Source: Akkermansiaceae bacterium (GTDB lineage: Bacteria; Verrucomicrobiota; Verrucomicrobiia; Verrucomicrobiales; Akkermansiaceae). From it: a DNA stretch of 23,483 bases. The notes below the pieces were generated by a model. That model was not told the origin of the DNA. It saw only the letters and a program-made list of their open reading frames with translations, and made no database searches. The DNA lies in contig JALZVD010000029.1 of assembly GCA_023300205.1 (NCBI GenBank), forward strand, positions 1-23,483. The letters are read 5' to 3'. The translations under genes and the position numbers were made by a program. The stretch's first letter is position 1, and every line of letters begins with the position of its first letter. Below are positions 1 to 7,773 of this stretch, piece after piece.

Positions 1-513
1 CCCCAATCAGATGATTTTGGCTCCGCCATCCACCTCGTAAGCAGTAATAAAACACCTGTCAGACTCAAAAACATCAGCATATCTAAATGGAGTGGCCATA
101 TCCCCAGTGACGTTGATACCGAGACATTCGCTAAAGTGAAAGGTGACGGTGAACGCATCCTCCTCAAAAATGGAGATATCCTACTCGGAAAAATAGGTAA
201 AGTCCGTGACGGATCCATGCAAATAGAAACACTCTACACCCCCCTTAATATTCCCATCCTCAGAATGCGTTCCATCGACCTCACTAGCTCAAATGTCAAA
301 GAAGAACCCATCATGTATCAAAATGACATCAAATGTTGGTTCAAAGACAAAGGATGGATCATTCTTAAACCACTTTCTATTAATGAGAACACCCTAACAG
401 CCTATCACCAAGCTCTCGGTGAAAATAAATTTGATCTCAATATTTTCAAAAGAATTGATCTACATATATATGACAAAAGTGCCAACGCCTCCAGAAAATC
501 GGACAGTTGGTAA
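1..513 (+). CDS. 3' part of unidentified protein with 'NGD'-type repeat domain (5' truncated)
   Basis: The frame is open from base 1 to the TAA at 511-513, so this is the last 170 residues of a longer protein. The GTG at 136 is only an internal possible start. Visible residues 46-95 hold a beta-rich unit with the pattern LKNGDxLxGK...IPILRMRSIDL. A weaker second unit follows at about 104-157, ending in FKRIDLHI. From memory, verrucomicrobial and planctomycete cell-envelope proteins carry similar 'L-x-NGD-x-L-x-G ... IP' units after a LamG-like domain, and the upstream text (PVRLKNISISKWSGHI) would suit the end of such a domain. No enzyme motif is seen and the function is unknown. It lies 59 bp upstream of the oxidoreductase gene on the same strand. 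Confidence 0.65.
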   Translation, partial: PQSDDFGSAIHLVSSNKTPVRLKNISISKWSGHIPSDVDTETFAKVKGDGERILLKNGDILLGKIGKVRDGSMQIETLYTPLNIPILRMRSIDLTSSNVKEEPIMYQNDIKCWFKDKGWIILKPLSINENTLTAYHQALGENKFDLNIFKRIDLHIYDKSANASRKSDSW

Positions 514-572
514 CCTATAAATGTTTCTAAAATTCACTTCACATCTTAGCCATTACAAGGCAAAGTCGTGGG

Positions 573-2846
573 ATGCAGGACGAGCATAAACCTATAAAAG
601 TAACCAAACCTAAAGAATGGGCAGCTGGAAGACCAGCCGTCATATCATCTCTTAAGCAAATTCTCAGCACAGCGGGCCCCGTTAGAGGTACAAAAGCATT
701 GCTTGAGCTAAACCAAACTGATGGTTTTGATTGCCCTAGTTGTGCTTGGCCAGATCCTGATGATCACCGCGCTGCATCAGAGTTCTGTGAAAACGGAGCC
801 AAAGCTGTCGCCTCAGAAGCCACCGCTAAAATAGTCGATGAACGCTTCTTCAGAACCCATTCTATTGAACAACTTCAAGCAAAAAGCGACTACTGGCATG
901 ATCAACAAGGCCGCCTCACCAGCCCCATGGTTCTCAATACTGCAGATGGTGACACCCACTACCAGCCTATCTCTTGGGATGATGCCTTCAAACTCATTGC
1001 AGAAGAACTCAATGCACTCGACCACCCTGACAATGCAGCATTCTACACATCTGGAAGAGCCAGTAATGAAGCAGCATTCCTCTACCAGCTCTTCGTCCGC
1101 CTCTTCGGCACCAATAACCTCCCAGACTGCTCTAACATGTGCCACGAGTCCAGTGGTTGCGGACTCGGACCCACCATTGGTATTGGTAAAGGTACCGTTA
1201 CTCTTGATGATCTACATGAAGCGGACACCATCATCATCGCGGGCCAAAACCCAGGCACAAACCACCCTAGAATGCTCGCATCTCTGGAAACCTGTGTTGA
1301 AAATGGCGGAAAAATAGTCGCCGTAAATCCACTCATCGAAGCCGGTCTACTCGCTTTCGCACACCCTCAAAAAGTTTCAGGCATGATGAACCGTGCCACC
1401 TCACTCACATCACAATACCTGCAAGTCAAAATCAATGGAGACATGGCCCTCTTCCGTGGCATCTCTAAGTCTATCTTTGCCCGTGAAGAAGCTAGCCCAG
1501 GCAACATCATCGACCACGCATTCATAGCAGAACACACCGCAGGACTATCAGAATATAAAGCATCAGTGACTGCTTCATCATGGGATCGTATCATCAAAGA
1601 CTCAGGCCTAACCCGTGATGACATAGAGAAACTCACAGACACCGTTTTAGATCGAGACAAAAAGCTCATCACCTGCTGGGCCATGGGGATCACCCAACAA
1701 AAAAATGGCGTCGATATCATCAAAGAAATCGTCAACCTCCATCTCCTCATCGGAGCCATCGGCCGCCCCGGAGCAGGACTCTGCCCAGTCCGTGGTCACT
1801 CAAATGTCCAAGGAGACCGCACCATGGGAATATTTGAGAAACTCCCTGAAGAATTCCACCTTTCACTTGAGAAACATTTCAAATTCCAATCACCACGCAA
1901 ACATGGCTACGATGTCGTTGAAGCCATCCACGCCATGCATAAAGGAGACCTCAAGGCATTCATCGCACTCGGTGGAAACTTCCTCCAAGCAGCACCAGAT
2001 ACAACCTACACTGAAGAAGCTCTACGTAAGACAAACCTAACCTGTCACATCGCTACTAAGCTCAACCGCTCACACCTCGTAACTGGAAAAATCGGACTCA
2101 TTCTCCCCTGCCTAGGACGTTCAGATCGTGATACACAAGAAGCCGGAGACCAGTTCGTCACCTGTGAGAACTCCATGGGCATCGTCCACAGCTCAAAAGG
2201 AAAACTTACTCCTAACTCCAAGTTCATGCTCTCTGAACCCATGATCATCGCCCGTATGGCAGCAGCTACTATCGGTGACACAGAAACCGTCAAATGGCTT
2301 TGGATGGCCTCAGACTACAACCGCATTAGAAATCACATCGAAGCCGTAGTCCCCGGCTTTGAAGACTTCAATATCCGCGTCAACAAGCCAGGCGGATTCT
2401 ACCTGCCAAATGCCCCTAAACAACGCATCTGGGAAACAGAAAACAGTAAGGCTAACTTTAGCGCCACTCAACTCAGTATCTTCACCCCAGCTCCAGGCAG
2501 ACTAGCCCTTCAAACTCTGCGTAGTCATGATCAGTACAATACCACCATCTACGGCCTCGATGACCGTTACCGTGGTATTACCAATAACCGCATGATCATC
2601 TTCCTCAATCCGGAAGACATGAAAGATCGCAACATCAAACCACTTCAAGAACTCAACATCACCAGCCACTGGTCAGATGGAGAACGCCATGCTCAAGGAT
2701 TCAAAGCAATTCCATACCAAATGCCACGTGGAGCTGCTGCTGCCTACTACCCAGAAGCCAACGTCCTCGTCCCCATTGACAGCACAGCAGACATCTCAAA
2801 CACCCCAACAAGTAAAGGTGTAGAAATCTCAATCAACGGCATCTAA
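573..2846 (+). CDS. FdhF/YdeP-family molybdopterin oxidoreductase
   Basis: Predicted cytoplasmic molybdopterin enzyme of the formate-dehydrogenase-alpha-like YdeP group, 757 residues, the usual length. An N-terminal cysteine cluster (Cys54-Pro-Ser-Cys57, then Cys72 in FCENGAKAVASEA) sits where classical formate dehydrogenases bind an Fe-S cluster, but only three cysteines are evident. The molybdopterin domain follows, with NMCHESSGCG around Cys190, the likely metal-ligand region by family analogy, then IIAGQNPGTNHPRML and GRPGAGLCPVRGHSNVQGDRT. A C-terminal dinucleotide-binding domain follows at about residue 640 onward. The substrate is not predictable: YdeP of E. coli is linked to acid resistance and formate oxidation is unproven for the group. 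ATG 573 is preceded by AAGG at 557-560, one of few SD-like sites here. ispD starts 17 bp downstream, so co-transcription is likely. No fdhD or other Fdh subunit gene is in the window. Confidence 0.9.
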   Translation: MQDEHKPIKVTKPKEWAAGRPAVISSLKQILSTAGPVRGTKALLELNQTDGFDCPSCAWPDPDDHRAASEFCENGAKAVASEATAKIVDERFFRTHSIEQLQAKSDYWHDQQGRLTSPMVLNTADGDTHYQPISWDDAFKLIAEELNALDHPDNAAFYTSGRASNEAAFLYQLFVRLFGTNNLPDCSNMCHESSGCGLGPTIGIGKGTVTLDDLHEADTIIIAGQNPGTNHPRMLASLETCVENGGKIVAVNPLIEAGLLAFAHPQKVSGMMNRATSLTSQYLQVKINGDMALFRGISKSIFAREEASPGNIIDHAFIAEHTAGLSEYKASVTASSWDRIIKDSGLTRDDIEKLTDTVLDRDKKLITCWAMGITQQKNGVDIIKEIVNLHLLIGAIGRPGAGLCPVRGHSNVQGDRTMGIFEKLPEEFHLSLEKHFKFQSPRKHGYDVVEAIHAMHKGDLKAFIALGGNFLQAAPDTTYTEEALRKTNLTCHIATKLNRSHLVTGKIGLILPCLGRSDRDTQEAGDQFVTCENSMGIVHSSKGKLTPNSKFMLSEPMIIARMAAATIGDTETVKWLWMASDYNRIRNHIEAVVPGFEDFNIRVNKPGGFYLPNAPKQRIWETENSKANFSATQLSIFTPAPGRLALQTLRSHDQYNTTIYGLDDRYRGITNNRMIIFLNPEDMKDRNIKPLQELNITSHWSDGERHAQGFKAIPYQMPRGAAAAYYPEANVLVPIDSTADISNTPTSKGVEISINGI

Positions 2847-2863
2847 AACACCACCATCACCAA

Positions 2864-3499
2864 ATGTTCTCCGTCATCATCGTCGCAGCAGGCAACAGCC
2901 AAAGAATGGGCTTCGATAAGCTACTTGCTCCTCTCATGGGCAAACCTGTGCTCGCACACTCCGTAGAAATATTTCTTCAGTCGCCATTCGTCACTGAGGT
3001 CATTCTTGTATCCACTCAGACAAGACTAGACGCTCTATCCATCACAAATAATAAATTAAAACTCACCTCTGGCGGACAAAATCGTCACGACTCAGTAACA
3101 AAAGGAATAGCCGCCGTCTCACCAGACAGCAGCTTCATTGCAGTCCATGATGGCGCTCGCCCATACATCACACAGGAACAAATCCGTTGCACCCTGCTAG
3201 CCGCACAAAAATACGGTGCCGCAGCCTCAGCAACACGTATCACTGACACAGTCAAACGCTCAAACCCTGACAATTTTGCTACCGAGTCCATCTCTCGTGA
3301 TAACCTTTGGGCCATGGAAACCCCTCAAATCTTCAGCGCTTCCCTCCTAAAAGAAGCATATCTCCACGTCTCAAAATCAGGTACTCTAGTCACAGATGAA
3401 GTCTCTGCTTTAGAACTCATCGGTACTCCTACCTTCCTCGTAGAAAACCTTACCCCTAACCTCAAGATCACCTACCCCCAAGATCTTGATGCCCTGTAA
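2864..3499 (+). CDS. ispD: 2-C-methyl-D-erythritol 4-phosphate cytidylyltransferase
   Basis: Transfers CMP from CTP to MEP, the third step of the non-mevalonate isoprenoid pathway, in the cytoplasm. At 211 residues it is slightly short for the family (about 225-240). The nucleotide-binding loop AAGNSQRMGFDK (Arg14, Lys19) is followed by GGQNRHDSV (70-78), AVHDGARP (93-100), TDTVKR (127-132), TPQIF (153-157) and TDEVSALE (177-184), all IspD hallmarks rather than those of MobA or GlmU relatives. ATG 2864 is preceded by an A/C-rich leader with no Shine-Dalgarno. It sits between the oxidoreductase gene (17 bp) and a membrane-protein gene (37 bp), with no ispF fusion or neighbour visible. Confidence 0.95.
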   Translation: MFSVIIVAAGNSQRMGFDKLLAPLMGKPVLAHSVEIFLQSPFVTEVILVSTQTRLDALSITNNKLKLTSGGQNRHDSVTKGIAAVSPDSSFIAVHDGARPYITQEQIRCTLLAAQKYGAAASATRITDTVKRSNPDNFATESISRDNLWAMETPQIFSASLLKEAYLHVSKSGTLVTDEVSALELIGTPTFLVENLTPNLKITYPQDLDAL

Positions 3500-3536
3500 G
3501 CTTGTCATTCCCTATCCAGAATGATACATCACCAAC

Positions 3537-4055
3537 ATGCTTCGCATCACATTCATTGCAGGATATGCAGTCCTCCTTCTAGGACTCATCGCCATCATCG
3601 CGCTCAAAGTCATCGCTCTCGGAGACAACGCATCCTGGGGAGACAGCCCACTCGTAGAATACTCTCGCATCATCGATGCCCACCTCTTTGACCCCAAAAA
3701 TAAAACCTGGATCATCACATCCATACTAGCCTTCATCACCATCTGGATCTTGCTCCTCATAAACATCGCAAAGAACTCCCCACAATGGGAAAAAACATGG
3801 GTTAAGACCCTCAGCGTAGGCTGCTCCATCATGATGGTATTCTTCTTTATACTCGCGGCCGTTGGCATGACTGCCCATTACTCTACCGGAATACTTCAAG
3901 AAGCCGCAGCCAAACTTGGCGGACTCATGAGCACACCAGTCATCATGGAACTCAGCTTCTTCTTCATCGGATTTATCCTCCTCCTCAGTTACAATATCTA
4001 CAAACGTAACGCAGAAGGAGATGACTTCGTAGAAATGGAAATTAAAGACGAATAA
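3537..4055 (+). CDS. Four-helix membrane protein of unknown function
   Basis: 172 residues with four predicted hydrophobic helices at about 5-27, 57-77, 89-112 and 133-154. Between TM1 and TM2 lies a polar loop of about 30 residues, and the tail is short and acidic (GDDFVEMEIKDE). No catalytic or family motif is recognised. It begins 37 bp after ispD on the same strand and may share its transcript; it converges on the lipoprotein gene ending at 4107. Start ATG 3537 is the first Met and leads directly into TM1, but has no SD sequence. An inner-membrane location is inferred; no function is assigned. Confidence 0.75.
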   Translation: MLRITFIAGYAVLLLGLIAIIALKVIALGDNASWGDSPLVEYSRIIDAHLFDPKNKTWIITSILAFITIWILLLINIAKNSPQWEKTWVKTLSVGCSIMMVFFFILAAVGMTAHYSTGILQEAAAKLGGLMSTPVIMELSFFFIGFILLLSYNIYKRNAEGDDFVEMEIKDE

Positions 4056-4106
4056 GCATCATATTACACGTTCTTAAAATGATAAAATCCACCACATCAT
4101 TGACTC

Positions 4107-4928
4107 TTATTCGATGATTAGATCCTTACTAGGAACAGAAAGATCAACACTGCCTCTAGGTAAGAACTTTACTCCAGAAACCTCAGTAAAACGCATCTTA
4201 TCTGTGATCTTACCTTCTTCCATGTAAAATGTTCGATGACCAGAAGCTAGTTTAACTCCATCAACATCCACCAAATCATCTAAAGTAATAAACTTCGCAG
4301 GACCAGGTCCATCAGGAGCTACAAGCTTACTCGTTACTATGTAATAAGCTCCTCTCGTTAACTTAGTCTCTGGATCAATCAGAAGCACATAATAATCATC
4401 TGGTGTAACGCCTGCTCCATCATCATACGTGATCTTCACTTGACTGTAATCCTTCCCTTCAAATTCCATACTCTCACTCAAAAGATCAAAATTTGCATCC
4501 TCATCGTTAAAGACAAAAGGCATCCCTATAAAATAAAACGGAGTAAGTGACCAGAATTTCACCGGCGGCATGAACTCTGCACCCTTAGGACTAATCCATG
4601 CTTCTCCACCATTCAGACCAAATTTCACATGACTACCAGTTACTTCATGAACAACTGCTAGAGTTTCAGTATCAACAGTCTGACTCGTATCAACGATCGC
4701 TCTAGGACCTCTATCTTTCATATAATATTTCCAACCAAACTGTAACAGCCCATTACCATACCACTTCTCTGTTCCTCCATGAGCCTCTATAGAATCCATC
4801 ACTAACTGACGTCCTTCCTTCATAGATACTTCATTCTCTATACCCAAAGTCTTTTCATCTGAGCAACTTACTGAAAGCAAACTCAGTGACCCCATCGCTA
4901 TTAATGTTACTATCGATTTAAATTTCAT
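4107..4928 (-). CDS. Predicted outer-envelope lipoprotein of unknown function
   Basis: From ATG 4928 the protein has 273 residues and a lipoprotein signal peptide ending in LLSVSC (lipidated Cys22). The open frame extends 10 codons upstream, but those residues precede the signal peptide and are probably not translated. The mature part starts with a helical EAHGGTEKWYG segment, then is beta-rich with many aromatic residues, in the style of LolA-like or DUF6503-like envelope lipoproteins. That family likeness is from memory and untested. It follows the other lipoprotein gene by 30 bp, so the two are very likely co-expressed. No enzyme motif is visible. It could bind a hydrophobic ligand or a polysaccharide, but nothing in the sequence decides this. 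Confidence 0.8.
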   Translation of the reverse strand: MKFKSIVTLIAMGSLSLLSVSCSDEKTLGIENEVSMKEGRQLVMDSIEAHGGTEKWYGNGLLQFGWKYYMKDRGPRAIVDTSQTVDTETLAVVHEVTGSHVKFGLNGGEAWISPKGAEFMPPVKFWSLTPFYFIGMPFVFNDEDANFDLLSESMEFEGKDYSQVKITYDDGAGVTPDDYYVLLIDPETKLTRGAYYIVTSKLVAPDGPGPAKFITLDDLVDVDGVKLASGHRTFYMEEGKITDKMRFTEVSGVKFLPRGSVDLSVPSKDLIIE

Positions 4929-4958
4929 ATTATTATATACTTGTGATCGGCCAGGCAC

Positions 4959-5843
4959 CTATTGAAGGCCTAACTTTTTACGTAATTCTCTACCCTTCTT
5001 ATCATCTTTATAATTCCAGTAATCTACATTCTCCAAACGCCTTTTAAGCTTTGCTGAACTTAGTATACCCTTCTTCCCCATCTCACTCCAACCTAAGATC
5101 GAGTAGGGCACACTATCAGAGATCTCAATCGCTAACCTTCTTCCCGATTTTGTATAAAAAATTTCATAAATAATAGATTCAGAACCACTTCCTTTCTTCC
5201 ATTCTGTCACTACAGGGGCAGTAACTTGCTTCAAATGACCAAACCTAGCCGCCAAATTTCCTAATACCATCTCCGTCTTTCCCACTGGTAGCGCACTGGG
5301 GTTAAGCCGTAACATCGTCCAAACCTCATCCTCTAACAGAATAGCCCCCGCTGCCTGAAACCTCTCGCCCTCCTCTTTCTCAAAATATGATTGAACATCA
5401 GTCGTAGTCACGCCATCTCGGCGGTTCGTCTGCATGAATACGTGCCCACACCACTCCTGAATAGAAGTCGTCACCTTCAACGCTCTAGTTCCTACTTTAT
5501 TTTCCAATGGGTGAAATACAGACATCAGAGTTCGGTAAGGATAAACCCCAGTCTTAAAATCTCGTGTAGCATTAAGCTTCAATACCTGAAAATCCCCACT
5601 CCCCATCTCATCCTTCACCTGCCTATCCTTCAAAAAAGGCTCTCTAACATAAATCATGATCGCCTCTCCATCGACAATCCTCCCATATCTCTCCTGCTTC
5701 AATTCATAAACGCTGATCTCAGCCGCTCCAGACCAAGCCTTCTTAACTTCATCCCAATCAGCCTGCTCAGGCCTCACTAGCCCCTGTTTACAAGATGCAA
5801 TACAACACAAAGAAAATGAGAGTATAAAGATAAGCATGTTCAT
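4959..5843 (-). CDS. Lipoprotein of the family often mislabelled 'septum formation inhibitor Maf'
   Basis: 294 residues with a short signal peptide and lipobox CIASC (lipidated Cys18). The body carries motifs I recall from a Bacteroidota/Verrucomicrobiota family: WSGAAEISVYELKQERYG (37-54), GEAIMIYVREPF (59-70), VLKLNATRDFKTGVYPY (87-103), TTSIQEWCGHVFMQTN (125-140) and LLEDEVWTMLRLNP (169-182). Database entries of this family are, as I remember, often called 'septum formation inhibitor Maf', but no Maf nucleotide-pyrophosphatase motif is present and the lipoprotein signal argues for the envelope. The true function is unknown. It begins 65 bp after the ATP-grasp-like gene on the same strand and is followed after 30 bp by the other lipoprotein gene. 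No SD sequence precedes the ATG; Met3 is an equally possible start. Confidence 0.82.
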   Translation of the reverse strand: MNMLIFILSFSLCCIASCKQGLVRPEQADWDEVKKAWSGAAEISVYELKQERYGRIVDGEAIMIYVREPFLKDRQVKDEMGSGDFQVLKLNATRDFKTGVYPYRTLMSVFHPLENKVGTRALKVTTSIQEWCGHVFMQTNRRDGVTTTDVQSYFEKEEGERFQAAGAILLEDEVWTMLRLNPSALPVGKTEMVLGNLAARFGHLKQVTAPVVTEWKKGSGSESIIYEIFYTKSGRRLAIEISDSVPYSILGWSEMGKKGILSSAKLKRRLENVDYWNYKDDKKGRELRKKLGLQ

Positions 5844-5908
5844 TAGTCACACCATACCCCATTTCCCCTTAAATCAAAGAGAATACAACAAAGAATACCG
5901 AACGCCTA

Positions 5909-7189
5909 CTAATCACCCACCACACATGGTACTAATATACCATCTCTCATACCATGGATCTTCTTCTTATCTGCAGGCACAATCGTCGCCATCGTCCCCC
6001 CCATCTTCGTTTTCCCTTTCGCGTCGATGAAATAATACGGGCACAGCCTCACCCTCCCCTTCATCACCTTCACCTCACCAGTCTCGTCATCGAAATAAGG
6101 GTGTTCCACCACCCGTCCCGGTTGATACTCCTGCATCATCCACGGCTGAGTATCAAAATCCTTAATCGCAGTCTCTATCGCCTGCTGCCATTCATCACCA
6201 GGAAGATCGTGACCTATAGTCACACTCTTTGAACCCCAAGCCAGCTCGTTGAAACCACTAATCTTCGCCACTAACCGACGCTCTTTCTGACTAAAAGTCC
6301 CCACCTCATCCCAGCTATTCACCCCCAACCTAGGCAACGCTGCATGCGCTGGTAACGGCGCAGGATCCATCACCCATCCAAATGGAACCACCTCTTTAAC
6401 TCGCTTTAGATGACTACCACGCATCTCTTTCTCCCAGAGTGCTCTCAAAGCCGGTGACCACAATAAAGCCAACCATAACTTCTCCTCCAGATGAGGCTTA
6501 CACGGTGAAGTCAGATTCTTCCGACCTGCTAACTCCTTAGCTTCTGGAATATTCTCCCAGTCAAACCACTCAAAAAATCGATACCGATCAGCCTCATCGC
6601 AAGCCACATCAGACTCCGCATTCATAACCTCATAACCCTCCTCTAGTTGCTCTACCAGCCAGCTCATCTCCGGCATGTATTCAGCAGACTCCTCACTAAC
6701 CAAAACCTTACCCCCATCAGGCATCAGACTCCTAAATCCATCCGCAATACCATTCTCTCCGCCAAAAATCTTAAACCCATGTGAGGCATACACCTGGCTT
6801 AACCAAGTAGCGATACCCATCCCACCAGGGACACTATCCAGCTCGGTCAGCGCATATCCAGCAGTCGTTTCCCTATCAGTAAGTATCAAGTCAGGCCGGA
6901 TCACTCGCGGCAGAGCATCTCTCAGCTCTACACTACGCTGCAGATCCACCATCCAGCTCGGTTTACCTGTATCTAACAGATCTGAAATCCACCCTGGTAA
7001 ACGCCCTAATGCCGAGCGCTGATAAATAGACTCACTCGCCTTCTGAAACATCGCCAAAGAATGCCCCAAACTCTCAACCTCCCTCGCCTCCTTCTTAGAA
7101 AGAGTAAACGGCTCAGGAGAAAACAACCACTGCGCACCATGACGTAGCTTAGACTCAGGAAGTGCTGACTTAAGTTCTGAGAGAGTCAT
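5909..7189 (-). CDS. Unrecognised protein with ATP-grasp-like motifs, downstream of trpG
   Basis: 426 residues, no signal peptide or membrane helix, so probably cytoplasmic. I do not recognise a named family. Three segments recall ATP-grasp ligases, especially the circularly permuted kind: ELDSVPGGMG at 116-125 (compare the NSDTPGG motif), RLVAKISGFNELAWGSKSV at 305-323 (like the lysine and glycine-loop strand), and MMQEYQPGR at 351-359 (like the usual VQEYIPG), followed by GRVRLCPYYFI (378-388). The mid region is rich in Trp and acidic residues. ATG 7189 lies 10 bp after trpG, so it is probably translated from the trpE-trpG transcript. This suggests, without proof, an amide- or peptide-forming reaction on a chorismate- or anthranilate-derived compound, or simply shared expression. 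Confidence 0.75.
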   Translation of the reverse strand: MTLSELKSALPESKLRHGAQWLFSPEPFTLSKKEAREVESLGHSLAMFQKASESIYQRSALGRLPGWISDLLDTGKPSWMVDLQRSVELRDALPRVIRPDLILTDRETTAGYALTELDSVPGGMGIATWLSQVYASHGFKIFGGENGIADGFRSLMPDGGKVLVSEESAEYMPEMSWLVEQLEEGYEVMNAESDVACDEADRYRFFEWFDWENIPEAKELAGRKNLTSPCKPHLEEKLWLALLWSPALRALWEKEMRGSHLKRVKEVVPFGWVMDPAPLPAHAALPRLGVNSWDEVGTFSQKERRLVAKISGFNELAWGSKSVTIGHDLPGDEWQQAIETAIKDFDTQPWMMQEYQPGRVVEHPYFDDETGEVKVMKGRVRLCPYYFIDAKGKTKMGGTMATIVPADKKKIHGMRDGILVPCVVGD

Positions 7190-7199
7190 AAAGATCGTT

Positions 7200-7769
7200 T
7201 TATGAAGCCAAATCCAAGAAATTCTTCAGCATCTCTTTCCCATGCTCTGTTAAAATACTCTCCGGGTGAAACTGCACACCATGAATCTCCATCTCCTTAT
7301 GCTTCAGCCCCATGATCACTCCATCATCAGTCTCAGCAGTAACCTCTAAGCAATCTGGTAATGTATCTCGCTGAACAATCAATGAATGATAACGTGTCGC
7401 AGTAAATGACTCAGGAAGCCCTTTAAAGATACTCGTCCCTTCATGCTTCACCACAGAAGTCTTACCATGCATCAACTCAGCTGCTCGGATCACATTACCA
7501 CCAAAAACTTGGCCTATACTCTGATGCCCTAAACAAACTCCTAAAATAGGAATCTTTCCACCAAATTCACGAATCACATCACAGCTGATACCCGCCTCAT
7601 TCGGAGTACAAGGTCCAGGTGAAATACAAATCAAATCTGGCGCCAGATCCGTTATTTCTTCGAGAGAAATCTTATCATTTCGCACCACCTTCATCTCCGC
7701 TCCTAACTCGCCAAAATACTGCACGAGGTTGTAAGTAAAAGAATCGTAATTATCGATAACTAGTAACAT
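7200..7769 (-). CDS. trpG: Anthranilate synthase component II (glutamine amidotransferase)
   Basis: Class I glutamine amidotransferase that releases ammonia from glutamine for TrpE. 189 residues, the normal length of TrpG/PabA. N-terminal [22 protein letters not shown], oxyanion region ISPGPCTP (49-56), nucleophile Cys79 in GVCLGHQ, and His168/Glu170 in VQFHPES complete the triad. The enzyme may also serve as PabA for 4-amino-4-deoxychorismate, since the two cannot be separated by sequence alone and no separate pabA is in the window. It starts 4 bp after the trpE stop and is followed after 10 bp by the ATP-grasp-like gene. A weak AAGAG precedes ATG 7769. Confidence 0.94.
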   Translation of the reverse strand: MLLVIDNYDSFTYNLVQYFGELGAEMKVVRNDKISLEEITDLAPDLICISPGPCTPNEAGISCDVIREFGGKIPILGVCLGHQSIGQVFGGNVIRAAELMHGKTSVVKHEGTSIFKGLPESFTATRYHSLIVQRDTLPDCLEVTAETDDGVIMGLKHKEMEIHGVQFHPESILTEHGKEMLKNFLDLAS

Positions 7770-7773
7770 GCTC

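Noticed and set aside
813..2293. Open frames inside the oxidoreductase gene, both strands
   Set aside because: They overlap a well-supported molybdopterin enzyme, and their translations are low-complexity shadows without motifs.
2864..3499. Possibility that this is MobA-type (molybdenum cofactor) rather than IspD, given the molybdoenzyme next door
   Set aside because: HDGARP, TDTVKR, TPQIF and TDEVSALE are IspD-specific motifs.
4056..4106. Weak inverted repeat AATGAT/ATCATT between converging genes as a terminator
   Set aside because: A six-bp AT-rich stem with a 12-nt loop and no proper T-run is not convincing.
5391..6232. Plus-strand open frames opposite the lipoprotein and ATP-grasp-like genes (for example 5391-5780 and 5954-6232)
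   Set aside because: Their translations are rich in Ser, Pro, His and Arg as expected for antisense reading of these genes, and the minus-strand frames are longer with recognisable motifs.
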